A DNA stretch of 21,709 nucleotides from JBFYTX01 sp964442335 (lineage in GTDB: Bacteria; Chloroflexota; Dehalococcoidia; Dehalococcoidales; RBG-16-60-22), in the NCBI GenBank assembly GCA_964442335.1, contig CAYTZI010000017.1:1-21709 (forward strand), in the 5' to 3' direction. The notes under the pieces were generated by a model. That model worked only from the letters and a program-made list of their open reading frames with translations. It made no database searches and had not been told where the DNA came from. Both the position numbers and the translations under genes were made by a program. Positions 6,118-13,032 of this stretch are shown in pieces (within the stretch, counting starts at the first letter, position 1; every line of letters starts with the position of its first letter).

Positions 6118-7891
6118 AGTCTACTTCGTGCAGTCCTTTCACCTTTCCGGTATTAACGTCCACGTCAACCTTCTTGAAAGCGGGGTCGGAGCCGGTGGCC
6201 GGCATAAGGCTGATGTCCCCGGCTACCGGGCAGAGGAACTTGGCTCCGGAGTAAATAAGGATATCGCGGATGGGGAGCGTCCAGCCCTTGGGCACGCCCT
6301 TCAGGTTCGGGTCGTGGGTAAGCGACAGGTGCGTTTTGACCATCATGGTGCCGTATTCGTCATATTTGGGGTCGGCCTCGAAAGCCTTGGCTTTTGCCGT
6401 GGCGGCAGCGTTCCAGGAAACGCCTTCGGCGCCGTAAACGACCTTAGCGATCTTGTCCACGCGCTCTCTGAGTTTCATCTCGTTGGGATAAAGGAACGTG
6501 AAGTCGTTCTTCTGTTCGCAGGCTTCCTTCACGGCGTCGGTCAGCTCCTGGGCGCCGGCGCCGCCGTCGGCGTAGTGGGTGGAAACAGCGCAGCGGGCAC
6601 CGGCGGCCTCGGCGGCCTTGCGGACAATGTTCACCTCTTCCGGAGTATCCGTGGGGAAGCTGTTGATACAGACCACGGGGTTAATGCCGGCGGCGCGGAT
6701 GATATTGATATGGTGCACCAGGTTCTCGCAGCCTTTTTCCACGAGCTCCGGTGCGGACTTCCTGTAGGCCTCCGGCAGGGCGACGCCGGGAGTGACTTTA
6801 GGGCCGCCGCCGTGCATTTTCAGCGAGCGGACGGTGGCGACGAGCACGGACACGTTGGGCTTGAGACCGCTGAAGCGGCATTTCACGTTCCAGAACTTCT
6901 CGAAGCCGATGTCCGAGGCGAAGCCGCTCTCGGTGATGTGGTAATCAAACATCTTAAGGCCGATGCGGTCGGCGATAATGGAGGACTGGCCGACGGCGAT
7001 ATTGGCGAAGGGGCCGGCGTGGACGAAGCAGGGCTGGTACTCGGCGGTGCAGCAGAGGGTGGGGTTAATGGTATTGCGCATCCAGGCGGTCATCGCGCCG
7101 GCGACCTGGAGGTCGGTTGTGGTAATGGTCTTCCCTTTTTTGTCGAAGGCGACGGTAATTTCGCCGAGCCTTTTACGGAGGTCGGCGAGGTCTCTAACGA
7201 TGGAGAGTATCGCCATGAGCTCCGAGCTGACGGCGATGCCGAACTTGGACTGCATCATATAGCCGTCGGTGCGCTGGGTGCCCATGCCGATGACGATATT
7301 GCGCAGGGACTGGGCGCAGAAGTCCATAATCCAGCCCATCTCGATGCGGAGTGGGTCGATATTCAGGCGGGGCATCTTGCTGAGCCTGGCGAGCTGCTCG
7401 TCGTCGTAATTGCGCTCGTGCTGCATCCTGGCGGTAAGGGCCACCATCGCCAGGTTGTGGGCGTTCATGATATCGTTGATATCGCCGGTGAGTCCCATGG
7501 AGAACTCGGTGTGAGGGATGAGGATAGCGTTGCCGCCGCCGGCAGCGGTCCCCTTAACGTTCATCGTGGGCCCGCCCGAGGGCTGGCGGATGCAGCCGCC
7601 GGCGTTTTCTTTCTGATATCCGAACCCTTCCAGCAAGCCCATAGTGGTGGTGGTCTTGCCTTCTCCCAGCGGGGTGGGGGTGACCGCCGTGACCTCGATG
7701 TACTTGCCGTCGGGCCTGTCCTTGAGCCGCTCCATCACTTTAAGGAAATCGATTTTAGCGACTTTTCCGTAGGCGAGTATCTCGTCTTTCTTGAGGTCGA
7801 GCTTTTCCCGCCATTCGTCCGGAGTGGGCATGTTCTCCTCGGCCGCTTCGGCTATCTGCCAGTCAGCCATCTTTGATACGTCGTAAGCCAC
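6116..7891 (-). CDS. fhs: Formate-tetrahydrofolate ligase (10-formyl-THF synthetase)
   Basis: Fhs condenses formate with THF at the cost of ATP to give 10-formyl-THF, the entry of the methyl branch. The protein has 591 residues, somewhat longer than the roughly 560 of Moorella. The ATP loop TPLGEGKTTTT is at 73-83, followed by RQPSGGPTMNVKGTAAGGG at 102-120, the TGDIND segment near 135-140, GPFANIAVGQSS near 305 and INSFPTDT near 425. Relative to the Moorella enzyme there is an insertion near residues 156-175 (QHERNYDDEQLARL). The start is GTG 7891, with AGGAGG 7 bases upstream. It lies 144 bases after cooC2 and is followed by hairpins that may end transcription. A nearly full-length open frame on the opposite strand is a codon-bias shadow. 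Confidence 0.97.
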   Translation of the reverse strand: MAYDVSKMADWQIAEAAEENMPTPDEWREKLDLKKDEILAYGKVAKIDFLKVMERLKDRPDGKYIEVTAVTPTPLGEGKTTTTMGLLEGFGYQKENAGGCIRQPSGGPTMNVKGTAAGGGNAILIPHTEFSMGLTGDINDIMNAHNLAMVALTARMQHERNYDDEQLARLSKMPRLNIDPLRIEMGWIMDFCAQSLRNIVIGMGTQRTDGYMMQSKFGIAVSSELMAILSIVRDLADLRKRLGEITVAFDKKGKTITTTDLQVAGAMTAWMRNTINPTLCCTAEYQPCFVHAGPFANIAVGQSSIIADRIGLKMFDYHITESGFASDIGFEKFWNVKCRFSGLKPNVSVLVATVRSLKMHGGGPKVTPGVALPEAYRKSAPELVEKGCENLVHHINIIRAAGINPVVCINSFPTDTPEEVNIVRKAAEAAGARCAVSTHYADGGAGAQELTDAVKEACEQKNDFTFLYPNEMKLRERVDKIAKVVYGAEGVSWNAAATAKAKAFEADPKYDEYGTMMVKTHLSLTHDPNLKGVPKGWTLPIRDILIYSGAKFLCPVAGDISLMPATGSDPAFKKVDVDVNTGKVKGLHEVD

Positions 7892-8035
7892 TGATAGACC
7901 TCCTATATTATTTTTTATTTTTTACGGTTTCTGGACGCAGTCATTTTCACCGAACAAACCGAATAAAGAGAAAAGCGGCCCCCGAGGCGGTGGTGCGGAG
8001 CGACCCCCGCCGATTGGTTTACGGTGCCCGTTTTA

Positions 8036-8851
8036 TTACCTATCTTTTTGCCTTTCTAGAGCCGCCTTGGCGAGGCCGGGTTGGGGAGCGGCGGAAATGA
8101 GCTTATTATAAATGCTTTCGACCGCTTTGACCGCAGCCGGGCTGGCGGCGAAAAGCGAGCTATTAGCGAGGTCGGCGTCGTTGATGGCGGGGTCGTAGTC
8201 AATATAGCCGAGGATTTCAAAACCGGGCAGGCTGGACTCGATAAAACGGCGGTCGGCATCGCTTCTAATCTTGTTGCCCACGGCGGCGATATTTTTCATG
8301 CCGAGGTCCTGCGCCAGCGACCGTATCGTTTGAGCGGTCTCGATGCTGCGCCTTCCCGGCTCGACGACGATGATGAGCATATCGACAGCCCTGGCGGTGC
8401 CGCGGGAGAGGTGCTCGATGCCCGCTTCCATATCGAGGATGACAACCTCGTTCCTCTGCAGCAGAAGATGGGTGACGAGCGCCTGGAGCAGGGCGCCCTC
8501 CGGGCAGTAGCAGCCCGTGCCGCCCCTCTTTATCCGCCCCATGGACATGATAGTGATGCCGTCCATCTTCACGGAGTATTTCTCCGGGAGGTCGTCCACG
8601 CGGGGATTGAGCTTGAAAAAGGCGCCCGGGGTGCCGGGGCGAACGCCGACGCGCTCTTCAATGAGGTCGGAAAGTTCAGAGATGGGGGTCATGTGTTCGG
8701 GGTGGGGGTAGCCGAGGGTAGCGGCGAGGTTGGCATCGGGGTCGGCGTCGATGGCGATTACGGAGTAACCGGACCGGGCGAAGATGTGTGAAAGAAAAGC
8801 GGAAAGGATTGTCTTGCCTACGCCGCCTTTACCGCTTATCGCTATCTTCAT
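8036..8851 (-). CDS. cooC: CooC-type nickel-insertion ATPase (copy 2)
   Basis: A second CooC-family ATPase, 271 residues. GKGGVGKT is at 7-14, DADPDAN at 35-41, the nickel-site Cys-x-Cys pair is Cys114 and Cys116 (TGCYCPEG), and DMEAGIEHLSRG follows near 139-150. From ATG 8851 the protein begins directly with MKIAISGKGG, typical for CooC. Only a weak GGGAC ribosome site precedes it. It has its own promoter candidate at 8937-8965 and an 80-base leader. fhs follows 144 bases downstream on the same strand. The sequence differs clearly from copy 1, for example in the segment after DADP and before the Cys pair, so the two are not a recent duplication. One may serve CooS and the other the acetyl-CoA synthase A-cluster; this division is inference. 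Confidence 0.94.
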   Translation of the reverse strand: MKIAISGKGGVGKTILSAFLSHIFARSGYSVIAIDADPDANLAATLGYPHPEHMTPISELSDLIEERVGVRPGTPGAFFKLNPRVDDLPEKYSVKMDGITIMSMGRIKRGGTGCYCPEGALLQALVTHLLLQRNEVVILDMEAGIEHLSRGTARAVDMLIIVVEPGRRSIETAQTIRSLAQDLGMKNIAAVGNKIRSDADRRFIESSLPGFEILGYIDYDPAINDADLANSSLFAASPAAVKAVESIYNKLISAAPQPGLAKAALERQKDR

Positions 8852-8936
8852 GAACGTCCCGTTCCAGCATAATGGGATTTTTTATTTTCAGGGGTAAGCA
8901 CTGAGGAGGGTTGCCGTGATGGCTCTGCCCAGCAGT

Positions 8937-8965
8937 AGTCTAGCCCATGCGTAATGAAAAGTCAA
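8937..8965 (-). promoter_or_regulatory. Promoter candidate for cooC2
   Basis: On the minus strand TTGACT (8965-8960) is followed by a 17-base spacer and TAGACT (8942-8937), matching 5 of 6 and 4 of 6 consensus bases. Transcription would begin near 8930, leaving a leader of about 80 bases before the cooC2 ATG. Confidence 0.6.
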
Positions 8966-9134
8966 GAAACGCTCGTACTATGGTACTAGAACTTCCGCTA
9001 TACAATCCCGGCAGGCGGGCACCCCATTTTCTTTCGCCTGACCGATTACTGTTTCCTCTTTTTTATATTGTATCTTAACCGCCCGTCAGCGGGCAATACC
9101 CCTGGGTTTAATTAATTTTGGCTGTCGGAGGTAA

Positions 9135-9318
9135 CCTCACCCCTGTATCCCCTCTCCAGCCAGAGACATTGAGAGGTCGTCAAAAATAATTATGGCTGGA
9201 GAGGGGAGTTAAGGAGAGAGGGGGCGCAGCCCCCTCTCAAATTCTTTCCCCCGCTCAAATAAGATGAAGCCTGAACACTGACCATAAACCTGTTTGAGAG
9301 GGGGATAAAGGGGGTGAG
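9135..9318. mobile_element. Probable miniature inverted-repeat element (about 184 bp)
   Basis: The left end CTCACCCCTGTATCCCCTCTC (9136-9156) is matched in inverted orientation by the right end at 9296-9318, GAGAGGGGG, ATAAAG, GGGGTGAG, with a few mismatches and small gaps. Inside are a perfect 14-bp inverted repeat (9149-9162 with 9193-9206) and a perfect 10-bp hairpin (9216-9225 with 9229-9238, 3-base loop). No open frame lies inside and I see no clear target-site duplication. The hairpin style matches 6045-6101, so this is one of at least two copies of a dispersed family. Confidence 0.6.
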
Positions 9319-9401
9319 CATTGACAATCAACCATGTGCAAACACCACCATATCTTAATGCTTGAAGCAGGGCGGGAAGAGATAATAAAGATAAGCAACG
9401 T

Positions 9402-9430
9402 TTGTCTTTTAACAGCCGAATAACTAGAAT
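9402..9430 (+). promoter_or_regulatory. Promoter candidate for the DUF1847/thiamine-binding/TauE unit
   Basis: TTGTCT at 9402-9407, a 17-base spacer and TAGAAT at 9425-9430. Transcription would begin near 9437, giving a leader of about 20 bases that holds the GGAGG site before ATG 9458. The same TAGAAT box occurs before thiC and glmM. Confidence 0.55.
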
Positions 9431-9457
9431 GGTACTGAACGATTGCAGGAGGTACAC

Positions 9458-10156
9458 ATGGCCGAAAAACATTATCCCAGATGCGCGCGCTGTCCGACCA
9501 GAGTTTGCGAGAACCGGGGCGCAGGGCCCGGAGAGCCGCCTTCCCTGGAGAAAGCCCCGGCTTTCTGCCCGATGAAGCTGATGCCGGACGTGTACGGGGA
9601 GGCGATGGCGGAGTACGATAGCCCGGGGGTGAAAGAGTTCGCGCGCCTGGCATCGGTGCAGGAGTTTCAATGCTACGAACGACTCCCGGACGGCCTGAGG
9701 ACCAGGCTGCCGCGCGTCGAGGAGCTGATACAGTTCGCCCGCAAGTGCGGCTATAAAAGACTGGGCATCGCGCACTGCGGCGGGCTCGCTTACGAGGCGG
9801 GCCTCCTGAGCGACGTCCTCGAGAAAAACGGGTTCGAGGTGGCCTCCGTGATGTGCAAGACGGGGGCCGTGCCCAAGGAAAGAATAGGCATCAGGGCGGA
9901 AGAGAAAATAGCCGGTCCCGAGGCGTGGGAGACGATGTGCAATCCTATCGTCCAGGCGATGATTATCAACCGCTCCGGCGTGGACCTGGCGATTATGCTG
10001 GGGCTCTGCATCGGCCATGATACGCTTTTCATCAAATACTGCCAAGTCCCGCTGACGGTGCTGGCGGTCAAGGACAGGGTGACGGGGCATAACCCGCTGG
10101 TGGCGCTTTACACCGGCGAAACGTATTACAGGAGACTCCGCAATAACATAGACTGA
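9458..10156 (+). CDS. Cys-rich DUF1847 family protein, probable metal binder
   Basis: A 232-residue protein of the DUF1847 type, whose function is unknown. The N-terminus has Cys9, Cys12 and Cys17 (CARCPTRVC) plus Cys37, a layout that suggests a zinc or iron-sulfur site. More cysteines follow in EFQCYERL, RKCGY, IAHCGG, VMCKTG, ETMCNP, LGLCIGHD and KYCQV, an unusually high number. The C-terminal part (CIGHDTLFIKY, VKDRVTGHNPLVALY) is the strongest family signature I recall. No signal peptide or membrane segment is seen. I chose ATG 9458, which has GGAGG 5 bases upstream, over a TTG at 9443 that precedes that site. The gene leads a three-gene unit, with the thiamine-binding-type gene 11 bases downstream. 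The family name rests on recall of these motifs. Confidence 0.85.
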   Translation: MAEKHYPRCARCPTRVCENRGAGPGEPPSLEKAPAFCPMKLMPDVYGEAMAEYDSPGVKEFARLASVQEFQCYERLPDGLRTRLPRVEELIQFARKCGYKRLGIAHCGGLAYEAGLLSDVLEKNGFEVASVMCKTGAVPKERIGIRAEEKIAGPEAWETMCNPIVQAMIINRSGVDLAIMLGLCIGHDTLFIKYCQVPLTVLAVKDRVTGHNPLVALYTGETYYRRLRNNID

Positions 10157-10167
10157 GGAGGCAGCAG

Positions 10168-10473
10168 ATGGCCATGATGGATATCAGCGTCGTGCCGGTA
10201 GGAACGGCATCGCCTTCCGTCAGCAAGTACGTAGCCGGCGCGGTTCGCCTGCTTGAGAAGGAGCCGGGCATCAAATACGAGCTGACGGCCATGAATACCA
10301 TCATAGAGGGCGACCTGGACAGGCTGCTGGCCGCGGCACTAAAGATGCACAACTCCGCCTTCGAGGCCGGCGTGCAAAGGGTGGTGACTACCATCCGCAT
10401 CGACGAGCGCCGCGATAAGCCCCTGACCATAGAAGGGAAGGTCAGGGCCATAAAGGAAAAGCTGGGGAAATAG
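10168..10473 (+). CDS. MTH1187/YkoF-type thiamine-binding protein (DUF77)
   Basis: A 101-residue ferredoxin-like protein of the MTH1187 family (DUF77, thiamine-binding). The pattern is typical: an N-terminal strand ISVVPVGTASPSVSKYVA, YELTAMNTIIEGDLDRLL in the middle, and VQRVVTTIRIDERRDK near the C-terminus. Members are small cytoplasmic oligomers; some bind thiamine or its pyrimidine precursor, but a transport or enzymatic role is not settled. A GAGGAGG site lies 6 bases before ATG 10168, 11 bases after the DUF1847 gene, so the two are co-transcribed. A TauE/SafE permease starts 6 bases after its stop. The later thiC with a TPP riboswitch is a separate unit about 2.5 kb away, so the thiamine link here is suggestive only. 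Confidence 0.88.
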   Translation: MAMMDISVVPVGTASPSVSKYVAGAVRLLEKEPGIKYELTAMNTIIEGDLDRLLAAALKMHNSAFEAGVQRVVTTIRIDERRDKPLTIEGKVRAIKEKLGK

Positions 10474-10479
10474 CTTTAT

Positions 10480-11304
10480 ATGCCCGTAGGGTATATTTTT
10501 CTTCTGCTGGGCACCGGAGCGGTGGCCGGATTCGCCGGTGGGCTGCTCGGTCTGGGCGGGGCATTCCTGATGACGCCGGTCCAGTATATAGTCTATACCG
10601 GCATGGGCCTGACGCCGGACGCGGCCATCAGGACGGCATTCGGCACGAGCCTGCTGGTGGTGCTTTCCACCGCGCTGAGCAGCGCCTGGCGCCACCACCG
10701 CGAAAACGCGGTGAACTGGCGGGTAGCGGTCACCATGGGCTTGTGCGGTTTTTTCTTCTCGCTGGGGGGAGCGACCCTCGCGGCCTATCTGCCGGGTCTG
10801 CCCCTCAAGATAGCTTTCGGCGTTATCGCCATACTAAGCGGCGTCAGGATGCTTTTCGCCACGCGCGAAAGGGAGGGCCAGCAGCCGGTAGAAAAGCCTT
10901 GGCTCTGGGCTGTCTGGGCCATCCCGGTGGGACTGATGACCGGCATACTGGGAGTGGGGGGCGGGGTCCTGATGATTCCCATTTTTGTGATTGCGCTAAA
11001 GTTCAAGATACATAACGCCGTGGCTAACTCCCTGGCGATAATGATATTCACCAGCGTCGGGGGGATTATCGGGTATATAGTGAACGGAATCGAGGTGGTG
11101 GAAAGGCTGTCATACTCCATCGGCTACATTCATCTGCCTTCCTGGCTCATGCTGGCGGTACCGAGCGCCGTTACAGCACAGGCAGGAGCGTTTTTAACCC
11201 ACAGAATCCGCGGCAGGGTGCTGATGTACATCTTTATCATCATACAGTTCTACATGGGGCTGAGAATGGCAGGCTTTTTTGAATGGCTGGGCTGGCCATT
11301 ATAG
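10480..11304 (+). CDS. TauE/SafE family membrane permease (sulfite/anion exporter type)
   Basis: A 274-residue integral membrane protein with about eight hydrophobic segments and the internal duplication typical of TauE/SafE: GLLGLGGAFLMTP near 21-33 is echoed by GILGVGGGVLMIPI near 155-168. Family members move sulfite, sulfoacetate and other organic anions; the substrate cannot be read from sequence. The loop near 123-140 (ATREREGQQPVEKP) separates the two halves. The start ATG 10480 lies 6 bases after the stop of the thiamine-binding-type gene, with only a weak GGGG upstream, suggesting translational coupling. It is the last gene of its unit; 210 bases of non-coding sequence follow. Linkage to a thiamine-binding-type protein raises the possibility of transport of a thiamine precursor or a sulfur compound. 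Confidence 0.92.
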   Translation: MPVGYIFLLLGTGAVAGFAGGLLGLGGAFLMTPVQYIVYTGMGLTPDAAIRTAFGTSLLVVLSTALSSAWRHHRENAVNWRVAVTMGLCGFFFSLGGATLAAYLPGLPLKIAFGVIAILSGVRMLFATREREGQQPVEKPWLWAVWAIPVGLMTGILGVGGGVLMIPIFVIALKFKIHNAVANSLAIMIFTSVGGIIGYIVNGIEVVERLSYSIGYIHLPSWLMLAVPSAVTAQAGAFLTHRIRGRVLMYIFIIIQFYMGLRMAGFFEWLGWPL

Positions 11305-11358
11305 ACGGGCACTGCGGTCTGAGTGAAACAGAAAATACTTTAAAAACGACAAAAAATA

Positions 11359-11387
11359 TTGACAAATCCGGACAATCTGTGCATAAT
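11359..11387 (+). promoter_or_regulatory. Near-consensus promoter for the methyltransferase gene
   Basis: TTGACA at 11359-11364, a 17-base spacer and CATAAT at 11382-11387: a perfect -35 and a 5 of 6 -10 box. The start point would be near 11394, leaving a leader of about 120 bases that contains a perfect 10-bp palindrome (11432-11441). Confidence 0.72.
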
Positions 11388-11431
11388 AGCAACGCATACC
11401 GGTTCCTGTATTTATATAAGCATCTTCATAC

Positions 11432-11456
11432 CTGTTAACAGTCCAAACAGGCATTC
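11432..11456. promoter_or_regulatory. Palindromic operator candidate in the methyltransferase leader
   Basis: CTGTTAACAG (11432-11441) is a perfect 10-bp palindrome, and a further CAAACAGG follows so that CCTGTT (11431-11436) can also pair with AACAGG (11446-11451). It lies downstream of the predicted start point, where a repressor could block elongation, or it may act as an RNA hairpin. There is no regulator gene next to it. Confidence 0.35.
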
Positions 11457-11514
11457 AGAATAATCACCTTTCAGTTTGATAAAGCATCCAGACTATTGCC
11501 GTTGAGGAGGAAAA

Positions 11515-12339
11515 ATGTGCGCGCAAATGGTAAACGGGACACGACAGATAACCAGACCTCCGGTTCCCATCCATCAGCATTTTTCCCGAATTGCCCATAG
11601 CTACCGCCATCTGCGGACAACCGATTCGGAGCCTATTGATTTAATCATCAACAAGATGAATGGCCTGGAGCATATAGAAGCCGCCGACGTGGGCTGCGGC
11701 GCCGGCAGGTACGACCTGCTGCTCTTCAAGCACCTGGGCGACAGGCTCAAGTTAACGTGCCTGGACGCCAATCCCGACATGCTGAGAGCGCTGGATAGAC
11801 ATCTGTATAAACACGGAGTCAGCAATTTTAAGACCATATGCTCCGAGGCGGAAAGCCTGCCGTTCCCGGACAACCACCTGGACTTTGTGTGCACGTTCAA
11901 CGCGATACATCATTTTAACCTGCCGCTTTTCCTAAAAGAGAGCGCCAGAATCACTAAAAGCGGCGGCTACCTGTTTATTTATACCAGGCTGCGCGAGCAG
12001 AACAGAAGAAACATCTGGGGTAAACACTTCCCCCATTTCAATAAAAAGGAGACGCGTTTATATACTCAGGACGCCATAAGGCGTTCAATAGAGGCGGCGC
12101 CGGACCTTGAACTGGAATCGATTGTCTCTTTCAGCTACAAACGTGTGTCAGACTTAAGCCAGCTCATGAAGCGGGCCAGGTCCCATCACTATTCAACGTT
12201 TTTCCTTTATTCACCCGAGGAACTGGAAGAGGCAATAGAGGGTTTTATAAGGAACGTAATGGGTTCCTATGAGGATATAGGGCGGATTGACTGGTTCGAC
12301 GAGAATATTCTATTTACCGTCAGGAAAACGGGTGAATAA
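11515..12339 (+). CDS. Class I SAM-dependent methyltransferase
   Basis: A 274-residue SAM-dependent methyltransferase of the Methyltransf_11 type. Motif I is ADVGCGAGRYD near 57-67, the acidic end of strand 2 is CLDANPDM near 82-89, motif II-III is SEAESLPFPDNHLDFVCTFNAIHHF near 104-128, and SGGYLFIYTRLREQNRR follows near 145. The layout resembles UbiE-like or metabolite methyltransferases; the substrate is unknown. The C-terminal third is helical and charged with no known domain. A GAGGAGG site is 5 bases before ATG 11515. It has its own strong promoter and stands alone, convergent with the 98-residue gene at 12373-12669. Nothing around it suggests a pathway. Confidence 0.88.
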   Translation: MCAQMVNGTRQITRPPVPIHQHFSRIAHSYRHLRTTDSEPIDLIINKMNGLEHIEAADVGCGAGRYDLLLFKHLGDRLKLTCLDANPDMLRALDRHLYKHGVSNFKTICSEAESLPFPDNHLDFVCTFNAIHHFNLPLFLKESARITKSGGYLFIYTRLREQNRRNIWGKHFPHFNKKETRLYTQDAIRRSIEAAPDLELESIVSFSYKRVSDLSQLMKRARSHHYSTFFLYSPEELEEAIEGFIRNVMGSYEDIGRIDWFDENILFTVRKTGE

Positions 12340-12372
12340 AGGCAGCTGACCGGACGTTATTTTGAGCAGCTT

Positions 12373-12669
12373 TTAGGGTTGCATGGACTGCATGACCTTC
12401 ATCACTTCATCTATTCCCAGCACCGGATTGACATGGAACTTGATATAGGGCATTAAAAGCATGACGCGGGTCAGGGTTTCAGTCGCCGGCTCGTCAACTA
12501 TAGAATATCCGGCACCGCCACCGGCGAAAATCCCCCAGTCCTTCACTTTACCTGAGTCTACGGCAGTCTTCGTAATCGTTCCCAATTTGCCAAGGATGGC
12601 CATCTGTTCCGCCGGTTGTTTAGGCAGAATAGCCGTGTCCATTTCCCAGAGTATCAGACTCTTAGCCAT
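12373..12669 (-). CDS. Small unknown protein (98 residues), ferredoxin-like fold suspected
   Basis: A 98-residue protein without signal peptide or cysteines. It starts KSLILWEMDTAILP, has a Gly-rich turn KDWGIFAGGGAGYSIVDEP near 43-61, and ends with TRVMLLMPYIKFHVNPVLGIDEVMKVM. The strand-helix-strand rhythm resembles small dimeric alpha-beta barrel proteins such as DUF3303 or muconolactone-isomerase-like families, but I cannot name it with confidence. An AAGGAG site lies 7 bases before ATG 12669. It is monocistronic and faces the methyltransferase gene tail to tail with a 33-base gap. Its own leader backs onto the thiC control region. Confidence 0.8.
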   Translation of the reverse strand: MAKSLILWEMDTAILPKQPAEQMAILGKLGTITKTAVDSGKVKDWGIFAGGGAGYSIVDEPATETLTRVMLLMPYIKFHVNPVLGIDEVMKVMQSMQP

Positions 12670-12737
12670 GTTAACGCTCCTTTATATAATTTATTACCAA
12701 CCGGTTTATTCAGATATTGCGAATTTTTATGCAGGCA

Positions 12738-12784
12738 CCACCCCGAAAATATGCCCATACGTGTCTATTTTAAATCGGGGGTGG
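12738..12784. repeat. Inverted repeat with long loop, function unknown
   Basis: CCACCCCGA (12738-12746) pairs with TCGGGGGTGG (12775-12784) with one bulged G, and AAAAT/ATTTT inside can extend the stem. No T-tract follows on either strand, so it does not look like an ordinary terminator. It lies between the 98-residue gene start and the thiC promoter. Confidence 0.45.
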
Positions 12785-12853
12785 AGGCCGGAAAATTTTA
12801 TACACATTGATAATTGATTGTCAAGAGGAGTGCCAGTCGTAAACGAAGAGAGT

Positions 12854-12882
12854 TTGACATTTCTTCATGGCGCTGATAGAAT
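12854..12882 (+). promoter_or_regulatory. thiC promoter
   Basis: A perfect TTGACA box at 12854-12859, a 17-base spacer and TAGAAT at 12877-12882. Transcription would begin near 12889, just before the first helix of the TPP aptamer at 12897, which is the expected arrangement. Confidence 0.75.
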
Positions 12883-12896
12883 TTATATATCAGATA

Positions 12897-12983
12897 CCGC
12901 TAGGGGTGCGCAGGGCTGAGACCCCGATTAACATCGGGGGACCCTTGGAACCTGAACTCGGTAATACGAGCGTAGGGAAGCGG
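12897..12983 (+). ncRNA. TPP riboswitch aptamer (THI element)
   Basis: The RNA binds thiamine pyrophosphate and controls thiC. Conserved parts are GGGGTGCG, GGGCTGAGA (12913-12921), ACCC then TTGGAACCTGAA (12941-12956) and GTAATACGAGCGTAGGGAAG (12961-12980). The closing helix P1 pairs CCGCT (12897-12901) with AGCGG (12979-12983). The variable helix P3a is a short CCCCGAT/ATCGGGG hairpin (12922-12939). The element sits between a good promoter and a terminator, directly before thiC. Confidence 0.96.
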
Positions 12984-12994
12984 CCTTACTAAGA

Positions 12995-13032
12995 AACCAG
13001 GGGTCAGTCCAGCCCCTGGTTATATTATTTTT
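12995..13032 (+). terminator. Riboswitch-controlled transcription terminator
   Basis: A perfect 9-bp stem, AACCAGGGG (12995-13003) with CCCCTGGTT (13013-13021) and a 9-base loop, is followed by the T-rich run ATATTATTTTT. It lies 12 bases after the aptamer, the usual place for an expression platform. The left arm CCAGGGGT (12997-13004) can instead pair with ACCCTTGG (12941-12948) in the aptamer, with one G-U pair, a candidate antiterminator. Confidence 0.82.

Larger units (their letters stand above)
8852..9457. other. 606-base non-coding region between divergent units
   Basis: No credible gene is present. It holds the cooC2 leader and promoter (8937-8965, minus), a small perfect hairpin at 9081-9094 (GCCCG with CGGGC), the inverted-repeat element at 9135-9318 and the promoter candidate for the plus-strand gene at 9402-9430. 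Open frames crossing it are short or run antisense into the 9458 gene. Confidence 0.7.

Noticed and set aside
6110..7876. 588-codon open frame on the plus strand opposite fhs
   Set aside because: Mirror image of fhs codons, no ribosome site and no recognisable domain.
7940..8035. Terminator or structured RNA between cooC2 and fhs
   Set aside because: GC-rich with short GGCGG/CCGCC pairings but no convincing stem or T-tract.
9321..9356. TTGACA at 9321 as promoter for the DUF1847 gene
   Set aside because: No -10 box at a suitable distance; the pair at 9402-9430 is better placed.
9209..10090. 293-codon open frame on the minus strand over the DUF1847 gene and the upstream repeat
   Set aside because: It crosses the repeat element and promoter and is antisense to a gene with a good ribosome site and family signature.
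12340..12372. Terminator between the methyltransferase and the 98-residue gene
   Set aside because: Only a 5-bp AGCTG/CAGCT stem with an 18-base loop; too weak to report.
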